Shown here piece after piece: positions 1 to 7,630 of a DNA stretch of 64,000 nt; within the stretch, counting starts at the first letter, position 1, and each line of letters begins with the position of its first letter. This DNA comes from Neorhizobium petrolearium. Its GTDB lineage: Bacteria; Pseudomonadota; Alphaproteobacteria; Rhizobiales; Rhizobiaceae. A program made the position numbers and the translations under genes. Where the stretch lies: the NCBI RefSeq assembly GCF_017873175.1, contig NZ_JAGGJW010000005.1, positions 186,001 to 250,000 on the forward strand, in the 5' to 3' direction. A model generated the notes under the pieces. That model had not been told where the DNA came from. It did not search any database and saw only the letters and a program-made list of their open reading frames with translations.

Positions 1-1
1 G

Positions 2-667
2 GATTACAAACGCTTCATCCATCTGGTCGACACCTATGCCGCCTGTGGCTGGGACCCGGCGAAGCAGTGGGAAAGGGCGCCCTTCAAGATCGCCGAAATC
101 CAGACGACCGCGATCCTGCTCAAGGCTGGCGAAGACCTGGAACATCTTGCACGGCTGTTCGGCAGGACGAAAGATGCGGCCGAGATCGTTGCGTTGAACG
201 AACGAACGCGCCGGGCAATACTCACCCAATGGCGCCCTGCCCTCTCCCGCTTCGTCTCCCGCGACCTGATCTCCGGTAAGGATGTCGAGGCCGCAACCCA
301 GGCCGGTTTCATCCCGCTCCTTGCACTCGACCTCGACAGGCAAATTGCGGATGCGCTGGTCGATGAGATGAAAGCCTGGTCGAAGGGGCTAAAAGTCGCG
401 TTCCCGACCACCAGGCCGGGCGTCGCAGGCTGGGAGCCGAAGCGCTATTGGCGCGGCCCGGCCTGGGCGATCATCAACTGGCTGCTGATCGACGGACTGA
501 AACGCAACGGCCATCCAGAAGCAGCCGAGGAGCTTCGTAAGTCGACGACCGCAGCGATCGAGACCGAAGGTTTCGCCGAATATTTCGATCCGATCACCGG
601 CGAAGGCTGCGGCGGCCTTGGCTTCTCCTGGACGGCCGCCGCCTATATGTGGCTGATGAAAGCCTGA
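2..667 (+). CDS. MGH1-like glycoside hydrolase, 3' part
   Basis: This reading frame is open from the left edge and ends at a TGA at 665..667, so only the last 221 residues are present. The tail carries YWRGPAWAIINWLL and, near the end, a YFDPITGEGCGG stretch followed by FSWTAA. These are characteristic of the catalytic (alpha/alpha)6 barrel of the GH63/MGH1-like family (trehalase, glucosidase and mannosylglycerate hydrolase relatives). It probably hydrolyses an alpha-linked oligosaccharide in the cytoplasm, but the substrate cannot be read from this fragment. The next gene, on the opposite strand, converges with it across 47 bases. Family assignment is from motif memory; the missing N-terminus prevents a finer call. 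Confidence 0.75.
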   Translation, partial: DYKRFIHLVDTYAACGWDPAKQWERAPFKIAEIQTTAILLKAGEDLEHLARLFGRTKDAAEIVALNERTRRAILTQWRPALSRFVSRDLISGKDVEAATQAGFIPLLALDLDRQIADALVDEMKAWSKGLKVAFPTTRPGVAGWEPKRYWRGPAWAIINWLLIDGLKRNGHPEAAEELRKSTTAAIETEGFAEYFDPITGEGCGGLGFSWTAAAYMWLMKA

Positions 668-714
668 CCGTAACTTTGGGGAAGACAGACGCCTAGCCGG
701 CGCCTGTTTCCGTT

Positions 715-1926
715 TCAGCGACGGCTGGCGATATCGGAGACCTGTACCGCGGGTGCGGCATTGCCCCAACTGTTGCGGATGTAAGTCAGCACGTCGGCCA
801 CCTGCTGGTCCGACAGCCGCCAGCCGAGCGACGGCATCGAAGGCTGCGTCTTCGCTTCCGGCGTATGAACCCCCTGGCTGCCGTTCAGCACCAAGCGGAC
901 GAGCGTTTCCGCACTCGGCTGCTGCACGATCGAACTTCCCGCCAGTGCCGGGAAAAGCTGGCGCGCGCCCTTGCCGGCGCCGCCATGGCAGGCCGAACAG
1001 GTGTCATGGTAGATCGCAGCACCCGCCGTCATATGCGGATCGCTGGCGGAGACCGGCTGTGGCTTGCCGGTCGGACCACCTTCCGTACTCTTGAGATAGG
1101 TGGCGATCGCCTTCGCATCCGCGTCGGTCATCAGCGAGGTCGAGGCCTGGATCGCCTCGGCCATCGGACCGGACGCGATCGTATGGCCGTTCGCCCCGCT
1201 CTTCAGGTATTGGACGATCTCATCCTCGCTCCAGCTGCCGATCCCGATATAGGAGTTGCCGGTGATGTTCGGGGCATACCATCCCTGCAATGATGCCCCC
1301 TGCAAAGCCTCGTCCACCTTATCGGCTCCGAGGAAGGTTTTCGGCGAGTGGCAGGTGCCGCAATGGCCGGGTCCCTGGACGATATAGGCGCCGCGGTTCC
1401 ATTCCGGCGATTTCGACGGGTCGGGCTTGAACGCGCCGCCTTCGAAATTGATCATGTTCCAACCCAGCATCGAAAGCCTGATATTGAACGGGAACGGCAA
1501 CTGGTTGGCGTCGACCGGATTGAAGACCGGCTCCACGGTGCGCAGATAAGACCAGAGGCTGGAAATATCCTCATCCTTCATCTTGGTATAGGCGGGATAA
1601 GGCATGGCGGGATAGAGCCTCTTGCCGTCGTGTCCGATACCCGTCTTCAGCGCCCGATGGAAATCCTCCTCCGTCCAGTTGCCGATACCGGTCGCCTTGT
1701 CCGGCGTAATGTTCGGCGGGATCAATTGCCCGAAAGGCGTTTCGAGCGGAAGACCGCCGGAAAGCGGTTTGCCCCCCGGCGCTGTATGACAGGCAGCACA
1801 GTCCGCCAGGATCGCCTGATAATGGCCGCGGATGATCTTGGAAGCATCGTCAGGTGCCTGCGACAGTGCCAGCCCTGCAGAAAGCACGGTCGTGGCGAGT
1901 GTGAGGGAAAAAGCGATCTTCTTCAT
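715..1926 (-). CDS. Triheme cytochrome c subunit of gluconate/alcohol-type membrane dehydrogenase
   Basis: The 403-residue protein opens with a Sec signal peptide (about residues 1-24) and has three CxxCH heme-attachment motifs: CAACH at 43-47, CGTCH at 189-193 and CSACH at 310-314. Three c-type hemes in a protein of this size is the hallmark of the cytochrome subunit of periplasmic gluconate 2-dehydrogenase and of quinoprotein alcohol dehydrogenases. It would carry electrons from the flavoprotein to ubiquinone at the periplasmic face of the inner membrane. Its ATG overlaps the stop of the GMC subunit by four bases (ATGA), showing translational coupling as the last gene of a three-gene operon. 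The exact substrate of the complex (gluconate, 2-ketogluconate, sorbitol or another polyol) is not determined. Confidence 0.9.
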   Translation of the reverse strand: MKKIAFSLTLATTVLSAGLALSQAPDDASKIIRGHYQAILADCAACHTAPGGKPLSGGLPLETPFGQLIPPNITPDKATGIGNWTEEDFHRALKTGIGHDGKRLYPAMPYPAYTKMKDEDISSLWSYLRTVEPVFNPVDANQLPFPFNIRLSMLGWNMINFEGGAFKPDPSKSPEWNRGAYIVQGPGHCGTCHSPKTFLGADKVDEALQGASLQGWYAPNITGNSYIGIGSWSEDEIVQYLKSGANGHTIASGPMAEAIQASTSLMTDADAKAIATYLKSTEGGPTGKPQPVSASDPHMTAGAAIYHDTCSACHGGAGKGARQLFPALAGSSIVQQPSAETLVRLVLNGSQGVHTPEAKTQPSMPSLGWRLSDQQVADVLTYIRNSWGNAAPAVQVSDIASRR

Positions 1927-3689
1927 GCCGTCACCAGAGGCTGACCGGGGGTACGGAGATATTGCTGGCGGATGGCATCTGCCGCGTGGAAGGCGAGCGC
2001 GCCCACCGTTCCGGTCGGGTTCTTGCCGGCATTATGCGCGAAGGCGGATGCACCGACGACGAACACATTGGGCACGTCCCAGCTCTGCAAATATTTGTTG
2101 ACGGCGCTGGTTGCGGGATTATCCCCCATGATCGCCCCGCCGGTGTTGTGGGTGCTTTGGTAGGGTACCGAATCCCAGCCCTTCTTGCGCCTGTTGACGA
2201 CGTATTGCCGCCCGCCGAAGGTCTTGGCGATCTCCTCCAGCCGATCCGAAACCCAGTTCGACATGCGGATATCGTTATCCGGGAAATCGAAGGTGATCCT
2301 GAGCAGCGGTCGTCCGAACCGGTCCGTATAGGTCGGGTCGAGATCGAGATAGTTGCCGCGGGTCGGATAGCTCGACCCCTGGGACGAAAAGCCGAGCGTC
2401 GCCTTGTAGGCCTTTACGGTTGCCTGCTTCCATGCCGCCCCCCAGCGCGGCGTGCCGGGCGGCGTCGGGCGGGTCGAGATCGGGCGCCCGTTGGTCGGGA
2501 TGCAGTTGACGCCCGCACCGCCGACGAAATCGAGCGGACCGTGATCGAGGACGTCACCGTTGTAGTCGTCCAGCGTCTGGCCAAGCGCGCCGGCGGCGAT
2601 GAACGGATTGAAGTTCTTGTCGTCGAAGAAGACCTGCGCACCGGAATTGGTCTGGTAGCAGTAGTTCCGCCCGACCGTGCCCTCGCCGGTATTCGGATCA
2701 TAGATACGGCCGATGCCCGAAAGCATCATCAGCCGGACATTGTGCAGACCGTAGGCGCAGAGCAGGACCATGTCCGCCGGCTGGAAGAATTCCTCGCCAG
2801 ACGTATCGACATAGGTGACGCCGCGGGCCTGCGTCTTCGAGGCATCGAGATCGACATGCAATACTTCCGAGTCGGTACGAACCTCGAAATTCTTCTTCTT
2901 CATCAGCACCGGCAGGACGGTCGTCTGGGCGGAAGATTTCGAATAGTTGGCGCAGCCAAAGCGTTCGCAGAAGCCGCACATCGTGCACTGGCCCATGGCG
3001 ATGCCGAGCGGATTGATATAGTCCTGCGACAGGTTCGCCGAAGGCGTCGGAAACGGATGCAGGCCCATCGATCTGGTGACCTCGGCAAACAGCGTGGGCG
3101 CATAGGTCATCTGCATCGGCGGCAGCGGATAGTCGCGGGCGCGCGGGTCCTCGAACGGGTTGCCGCCCTCCTGGATCTGACCGTTGATGTTGCCCGCCCT
3201 GCCGGAAATGCCGGCGAGATATTCGAAGCGGTCGAAGGCGCTCTCCATCTCCTGCGCCGTGACACCCCAGTTCTGCAATTGCAGCTCGGCGATCTTGCCG
3301 ATCCCATATCGCTCGCTGAGGTGATCAGCGATGCGGAAATCGGTATCCCAGAACCGCCAGGTATGACCGTTCCAATGCACACCGGCACCGCCGACGCCAT
3401 TGCCAGGCAGGAAGGAGCCGTAGTCTCGCATCGGCAGCGCCGTCTGCGACGTGTTGTTGCGCATGGTCATCGCTTCGACGACCGGCTGCAGGAAGAGGTC
3501 CTTGCGAATGGCGTATCGCAGTTCGTCCTGGGCATAGCCGATGTTGAAATCTGTGGCCGTATCGCGCCAGGGGCCGCGTTCGATCGCGACGACGTCGAGC
3601 CCCTCTTCAGTCAGTTCGTGGGCAAGGATGGCGCCCGTCCAGCCAAGGCCGACGATGACGACGTCCTTGCGAGGTAGAATTGTGGTCAT
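1923..3689 (-). CDS. GMC-family FAD dehydrogenase, large subunit of gluconate-type dehydrogenase
   Basis: The 588-residue protein has an N-terminal dinucleotide-binding fold (VVIVGLGWTGAILAHEL, residues about 10-26, followed by an ER at the end of beta-2). Near the C-terminus it has the conserved GMC segment with STHNTGGAIMG, then NPTGTVGALA, which includes the active-site His and Asn region. With the cytochrome and subunit 3 on either side, it is the catalytic flavoprotein of a periplasmic membrane-bound sugar/sugar-acid dehydrogenase. It has no signal peptide of its own, as expected: in this family it is co-exported with the Tat signal of the small subunit (established for gluconate and fructose dehydrogenases). 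It starts 13 bases after subunit 3 and overlaps the cytochrome gene by four. Confidence 0.92.
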   Translation of the reverse strand: MTTILPRKDVVIVGLGWTGAILAHELTEEGLDVVAIERGPWRDTATDFNIGYAQDELRYAIRKDLFLQPVVEAMTMRNNTSQTALPMRDYGSFLPGNGVGGAGVHWNGHTWRFWDTDFRIADHLSERYGIGKIAELQLQNWGVTAQEMESAFDRFEYLAGISGRAGNINGQIQEGGNPFEDPRARDYPLPPMQMTYAPTLFAEVTRSMGLHPFPTPSANLSQDYINPLGIAMGQCTMCGFCERFGCANYSKSSAQTTVLPVLMKKKNFEVRTDSEVLHVDLDASKTQARGVTYVDTSGEEFFQPADMVLLCAYGLHNVRLMMLSGIGRIYDPNTGEGTVGRNYCYQTNSGAQVFFDDKNFNPFIAAGALGQTLDDYNGDVLDHGPLDFVGGAGVNCIPTNGRPISTRPTPPGTPRWGAAWKQATVKAYKATLGFSSQGSSYPTRGNYLDLDPTYTDRFGRPLLRITFDFPDNDIRMSNWVSDRLEEIAKTFGGRQYVVNRRKKGWDSVPYQSTHNTGGAIMGDNPATSAVNKYLQSWDVPNVFVVGASAFAHNAGKNPTGTVGALAFHAADAIRQQYLRTPGQPLVTA

Positions 3690-3702
3690 GATCTTTGCGT
3701 CC

Positions 3703-4455
3703 CTACCTGGTGATCCATTCCGTCGAGCCCGCGATCGAAACCGGAGGCAAGGGATAGGGTTGGTTATGTTTCGTCACGTGGTCGCGATAGTCGTATCGCG
3801 CGCCGGGGAACCCCAGCATCTTCCACGAAGCCATGTCCTTGTTGCCGCCATAGATCGGATCGGCGAAGAAGCCTTCCATCGTGTTGCTCAGCATCAGGTT
3901 GAAGAAGGATTTCGCGTCCAACTGCTCGGAAATGCTGATCTTGCCGGCCTCGAGATCCTTGAGCACGGCATCTTGCTCGTCCGGCGACAGTTCGGAGAAG
4001 CGCTTGCCACCCTTGTTGTCCCGCGTCCAGGCATCGATGCCTGCAAGACCCGCCCGGTAACGTTCCGCCGGCGTTTCCGGCTTCTGGTATCCCTGCGTCG
4101 GTAATCCGGGAAGGAAGGGGCCGCTGGTGTAGAGACGGCTCGACACGCCATAGAAACCCGCGAGCTGCCGGTCCAGATAGACGACGCATCCGGCTTCCTT
4201 GCCGCCGATTGACAGCTCGTCCGCCGGGACCAGCCGATCGACGACCGCCTCCATGGTCGTGACCTCCTCCGGCGTGAAGAACAGCCAGCCTCCCGGTCTC
4301 ACCTGTACCGGCGGATCGGCGGAACGCACCTCCCAAGGCAGGCTGCCCGAAATGCTACGAGCAAGCACCGGCGCTGCGGAGCCGGCAAGAACGGTAAATG
4401 CGACAGAAGACAGGAATTGGCGCCGCGTGGGGCGCTTGGGACAGCGGGTTTCCAT
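3703..4455 (-). CDS. Gluconate 2-dehydrogenase subunit 3 family protein (Tat-exported small subunit)
   Basis: This 250-residue protein starts with a twin-arginine signal (TRRQFLSSVAF, Arg at residues 11-12, then a hydrophobic stretch ending in an Ala-rich cleavage site). It matches the gluconate 2-dehydrogenase subunit 3 family, whose members escort the folded flavoprotein through the Tat system and stay bound to it. The ATG follows a strong GGGGAGG ribosome site at a spacing of about four bases. It is the first gene of the subunit 3 / GMC / cytochrome c operon. A 132-base gap separates it from the IclR regulator transcribed in the same direction upstream. That regulator could control it, but co-transcription is not proven. 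Confidence 0.88.
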   Translation of the reverse strand: METRCPKRPTRRQFLSSVAFTVLAGSAAPVLARSISGSLPWEVRSADPPVQVRPGGWLFFTPEEVTTMEAVVDRLVPADELSIGGKEAGCVVYLDRQLAGFYGVSSRLYTSGPFLPGLPTQGYQKPETPAERYRAGLAGIDAWTRDNKGGKRFSELSPDEQDAVLKDLEAGKISISEQLDAKSFFNLMLSNTMEGFFADPIYGGNKDMASWKMLGFPGARYDYRDHVTKHNQPYPLPPVSIAGSTEWITR

Positions 4456-4587
4456 GAGACCTCCCCAGGAAGAAAAGGTCGGTGACGCGTCAGGACAGAC
4501 GTGCGCCGAGATGATCGAACCGAACGGTTCAACGTTTCACCTAGGGCACTCGGAGCCAGCGGCAACCCCTTTTTCGAGGGTAAATTT

Positions 4588-5403
4588 TCAGAACTCATCG
4601 GAACAGAACGGACCGCGGTATCCGAGACGGACGGAAATTGCCCGCACCGTGGAAAGCAGCGGCTCGGCAAGACTGTTGAGATTCCTGAGCGACAGACGCT
4701 GGACCGGTCCTGCGATAGCGACCGAGCCGACCACTTCCGATTGGGCGTCGTAAATAGGCGCTGCGATGGCACGCATGCCGAGTTCGCTTTCCTCGTCTTC
4801 GATAGCGTATCCCTGGCGGCGGATATTGGCGAGTAGCTTCAGGAGCTTGTCAGGATCGGTGACCGTCTTCGGCGTGCGGGCTGGCATCGGCGCCGTCGTG
4901 ACGGTGGCGATACGGTTCTCCGGCTGGAAGGCGAGGATCGCCCGGCCGGCCGCCGTGCAATGACAGGGCACCCGCATGCCGATCTCGGCATTGATGCGCA
5001 CGGCCTGGCGGGACGCCAGGGTGCGGATATACATGATTTCCCGCCCGGCCGGCACCGCAAGCAGCACCGTTTCGCCCGTCTCCTGGCGCAGATCCGCCAG
5101 CAGGGTGCGCGCTTCCGTCGACAGATCCATGCGGTGGCGGACCAGCGAACCGAGGCCGAAAAGCCCGAGGCCAAGCCGGTAGCGACCGGTTTCCGGATTC
5201 TTGTCGAGAAAATCCTCCGCCATCAGGGTCACGACAAGGCGGTGGACGGTGCTCTTGGCAATCCCGAGACGCTTGGCAAGCTCGCTGATGCCAATCTCGG
5301 CATCGTCGCCCGAAAAGGCTTTCAGAATCCGGATCGCCATCGAGACCGAGGAGAGCCGCGCCTTCTGTCCTTCTTCGTCCACGTCCGGTATTTCCGTTCC
5401 CAT
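4588..5403 (-). CDS. IclR-family transcriptional regulator
   Basis: A 271-residue IclR regulator: an N-terminal winged helix-turn-helix (about residues 17-80, with ISELAKRLGIAKSTVHRLV as helices 2-3), then the effector-binding domain (about 95-260) with the usual GMRAIAAPI segment. The open frame runs another 325 codons upstream, but that stretch is antisense to the MFS gene and has shadow-type composition. The ATG at 5403 gives the normal family length and is preceded by GGGAG at good spacing. A near-perfect 17-bp palindrome at 5482..5498, between this gene and the divergent MFS gene, is a likely operator. The dehydrogenase operon lies downstream in the same direction. Control of both is inference. 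Confidence 0.9.
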   Translation of the reverse strand: MGTEIPDVDEEGQKARLSSVSMAIRILKAFSGDDAEIGISELAKRLGIAKSTVHRLVVTLMAEDFLDKNPETGRYRLGLGLFGLGSLVRHRMDLSTEARTLLADLRQETGETVLLAVPAGREIMYIRTLASRQAVRINAEIGMRVPCHCTAAGRAILAFQPENRIATVTTAPMPARTPKTVTDPDKLLKLLANIRRQGYAIEDEESELGMRAIAAPIYDAQSEVVGSVAIAGPVQRLSLRNLNSLAEPLLSTVRAISVRLGYRGPFCSDEF

Positions 5404-5481
5404 CGCCACTCCCGTCACTACTCCACCGCAGGCGTCCGGAACATGCCGTTGACAGCCCGATCCATGAAGGAATACCATATA

Positions 5482-5498
5482 ATGGACCGTCGTTCCAT
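5482..5498. promoter_or_regulatory. Putative IclR operator
   Basis: The 17-bp element ATGGACCGTCGTTCCAT is palindromic except at two inner positions and the odd central base. TGGAnC...GnTCCA half-sites are typical of IclR-family operators. It lies about 80 bases upstream of the IclR start and about 110 bases upstream of the MFS start, where a divergent operator is expected. Assignment is by position and shape only. Confidence 0.5.
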
Positions 5499-5610
5499 AT
5501 AGAAGAACACTTAGGCAAGCGGGCACTCTCCGCGGAGGAGTAGCCTGAGGGTCCGGCAAAGCGGCATTTCGGCGCGTGTGGTAACGTGAAAGCAGAAGAG
5601 AACAATCCAA

Positions 5611-7026
5611 TTGGAAACGCGCAAGACCGTGCCGCTGATCGTCGCGTCGGCCCTCATCATGCAGCAGATCGATTCGACGGCGATCACAACCGCCCTGCCT
5701 TCGATCGCAGATGCGCTCGGCGAACCGCCGGTCGCACTCCACTCGACGATCACCGTCTACATGCTTTCGCTGGGCGTCTTCCTGCCGGTCAGCGGATGGT
5801 TTGCGGACCGCTTCGGCGCCCGCATCGTCTTCTGCTGGGCGATCGGCCTTTTCACCCTTGCCTCGCTCCTCTGCGCCGCCTCGACAAGCCTTGCGATGCT
5901 GATTGCTGCCCGCATGCTGCAGGGCTTCGGGGGCGCGCTGATGCTGCCGACGGCGCGCCTCATCCTCGTGCGCTCCGTGCCGCGCGAGGAGCTCGTCTCG
6001 GCCATGGTGCTGATGAGCATGCCCGCCGTGATCGGCCCGGCTATCGGTCCGCTTTTCGGCGGCTTCATCATCGGTATCAGTTCCTGGCACTGGATCTTCT
6101 GGATCAACCTGCCGGTCGGAATCATCGCGATCGCGCTGACATTGACGCTGATCGACAAAATCCCTCCGGTCGAGCGAACCACTTTCGATTTTACCGGTTT
6201 TGTCCTCACGGGCATCGGCATCGGCGCGGTCATATTCGGTCTCGATTCCTTCGCCCGCGGGATGAATGCCGGGCCGCTGGTCCTGGCTGCGACGGGCCTG
6301 GCCGCGCTCGCCCTCTACATCCTGCATGCGCGCCGGACCAAAGCTCCGATCCTCGATCTGAAGCTCTTCCGCCATCCCACATTCCGCGCCAGCCTTGCCG
6401 GCGGGTCGCTCTTCCGGATCAGCATGGGCGCGCTACCCTTCATGTTGCCGCTCCTGATGCAGGAAGTGTTCGGCTACACGCCGCTGCAATCCGGCGCCAT
6501 CACCTTCGTTTCGACCATCGGCGCCTTCGGCATGCGAACGATCACCAAGCGCATCCTGCACCGTTTCGGCTTCCGCAGCGTGCTCTTCTGGAACGCGCTG
6601 ATCGCCAGCTTCTCCATGGCTCTCTGTGCGCTTTTCACGCCCGGCACTGCGCCGGTAATCATGATCTTCGTCATCCTGCTTGCGGGTTTCTTCCGCGCAT
6701 TGCAATTCACCGCGCTCAACACGATTGCGTTTGCCGAAACGGACGAAGCGGAGATGAGCCACGCGACCTCTCTCTCGCAGATGGCGCAGCGCATCGCCCA
6801 GAGCGTGGGCGTCGCGATCTCGGCGATCCTGCTGCAATTCTATTCCGGCGGCTCGGAAACACTGACGAACCACGCTTTCGCGATGGCCTTCATCGTCGTT
6901 GCGGTAATCTCCGCCTCGTCCTGCTTTTCCTTCTTCCGGCTGCCCCGGAACGCCGGCGACGTCCTTGCCGGGCGAAAAATGGCGGTCATGGAAGAGCAGA
7001 TCAAGGAAGCCGAAGCGGCGGAGTAA
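5611..7026 (+). CDS. MFS exporter, DHA2 (EmrB/QacA) family
   Basis: This 471-residue transporter starts at a TTG codon; the next ATG is 16 codons later and would cut into the first membrane helix. The first helix carries the typical SALIMQQIDSTAITTALPSI segment of DHA2 proteins. Motif A (GWFADRFGAR) and motif C (PAVIGPAIGPLFGG) follow. The family exports drugs and other small hydrophobic molecules in exchange for protons through about 14 membrane helices. It diverges from the IclR regulator, whose putative operator sits between them, so IclR control is likely. It has no partner membrane-fusion gene next to it, unlike the following efflux operon, so it probably acts across the inner membrane alone. 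Substrate unknown. Confidence 0.88.
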   Translation: METRKTVPLIVASALIMQQIDSTAITTALPSIADALGEPPVALHSTITVYMLSLGVFLPVSGWFADRFGARIVFCWAIGLFTLASLLCAASTSLAMLIAARMLQGFGGALMLPTARLILVRSVPREELVSAMVLMSMPAVIGPAIGPLFGGFIIGISSWHWIFWINLPVGIIAIALTLTLIDKIPPVERTTFDFTGFVLTGIGIGAVIFGLDSFARGMNAGPLVLAATGLAALALYILHARRTKAPILDLKLFRHPTFRASLAGGSLFRISMGALPFMLPLLMQEVFGYTPLQSGAITFVSTIGAFGMRTITKRILHRFGFRSVLFWNALIASFSMALCALFTPGTAPVIMIFVILLAGFFRALQFTALNTIAFAETDEAEMSHATSLSQMAQRIAQSVGVAISAILLQFYSGGSETLTNHAFAMAFIVVAVISASSCFSFFRLPRNAGDVLAGRKMAVMEEQIKEAEAAE

Positions 7027-7032
7027 CATGAT

Positions 7033-7052
7033 GAGGAGGATCTAGCCTCCTC
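7033..7052 (+). terminator. Possible terminator hairpin after the MFS gene
   Basis: GAGGAGG, a six-base loop, then CCTCCTC form a perfect 7-bp stem seven bases after the MFS stop codon. No clear T-run follows, so it is a weak intrinsic terminator at best. Confidence 0.4.
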
Positions 7053-7128
7053 ACGGCGCGGTTTCACCGCCTCTTCCCATCTTCGATGGGTCCCTTTTCC
7101 AATTCCCCTTGAAACGGAATAGTTGGCA

Positions 7129-7161
7129 TGCTAAGTATTAACAAGAAACTTAGCACACTAA
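7129..7161. promoter_or_regulatory. Putative MarR operator region
   Basis: TGCTAAGT (7129..7136) and ACTTAGCA (7148..7155) are perfect 8-bp inverted repeats separated by 11 bases. A second nested palindrome, TTAG-N4-CTAA, occupies 7150..7161. Both end within 20 bases of the MarR start codon. MarR proteins commonly repress their own operon from such palindromes; that function here is inferred from position. Confidence 0.55.
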
Positions 7162-7174
7162 CATTAAGCACCCA

Positions 7175-7630
7175 ATGAAACCCGATCCGATCAGCTCCGA
7201 GTTCCTGGAATCGCTCACCAAGGTGAGCCGCAAGATTCGCACGGCTTTCAATCAGCAGGTCACGGCGCATGGGCTCACCTATCCCCGCGCACGCACGCTG
7301 CTGCGGCTTTCCAAGAAGCAGAACATGACCCAGAGCGAGCTTGCTTGCGAGCTCGAACTGGAGCAGGCAACCATGGTGCGCCTCCTCGACCGGATGGAGG
7401 AAAACGGTCTCATCGAACGCCGGGCGGACGCCAGCGACCGCCGCGTCAAGCTGATCGTGCTGACCCCCTACGGCGAGGAACAGGCCGCGCTCGTGCAGTC
7501 GATCGGCGAGGGCCTGCGCATGCAGGTCTTTGCCGATATCGACCCGGAAGAGCTGCGTGCCAGCATTGCCCTTTTCGAACGCATCTCGGCCAATGTCGCG
7601 GAAATGGACGATATCCATGTCCCCGCGTGA
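7175..7630 (+). CDS. MarR-family transcriptional repressor
   Basis: A 151-residue protein of normal MarR length. The winged helix spans roughly residues 33-110: QSELACELELEQATMVRLLD is the recognition region, and the wing ends with RRADASDRRVKLIVLT, whose DxRxxxLxLT pattern is diagnostic. It heads an operon with an MFS exporter and a HlyD-type adaptor, the same layout as E. coli emrRAB. By that analogy it would be a repressor released by a toxic ligand. The downstream gene starts inside its last codons (14-base overlap). The inverted repeats just upstream are its probable operator. Confidence 0.92.
   Translation: MKPDPISSEFLESLTKVSRKIRTAFNQQVTAHGLTYPRARTLLRLSKKQNMTQSELACELELEQATMVRLLDRMEENGLIERRADASDRRVKLIVLTPYGEEQAALVQSIGEGLRMQVFADIDPEELRASIALFERISANVAEMDDIHVPA

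Noticed and set aside
1962..3677. Long plus-strand open frame of 571 codons
   Set aside because: It is the exact antisense of the GMC dehydrogenase gene, rich in Arg/Asp/Ile as GC-rich shadow frames are, and has no recognisable motif.
5404..6375. Upstream extension of the IclR frame by about 325 codons
   Set aside because: It is antisense to the MFS gene, low-complexity Asp/Arg/Glu/Gln-rich, and a well-placed ATG with ribosome site exists at 5403.
5586..7031. Second plus-strand frame of 481 codons across the MFS gene
   Set aside because: Same strand but shifted by one base-frame; rich in Arg/His/Pro and without membrane segments, while the 5611 frame is a clear transporter.
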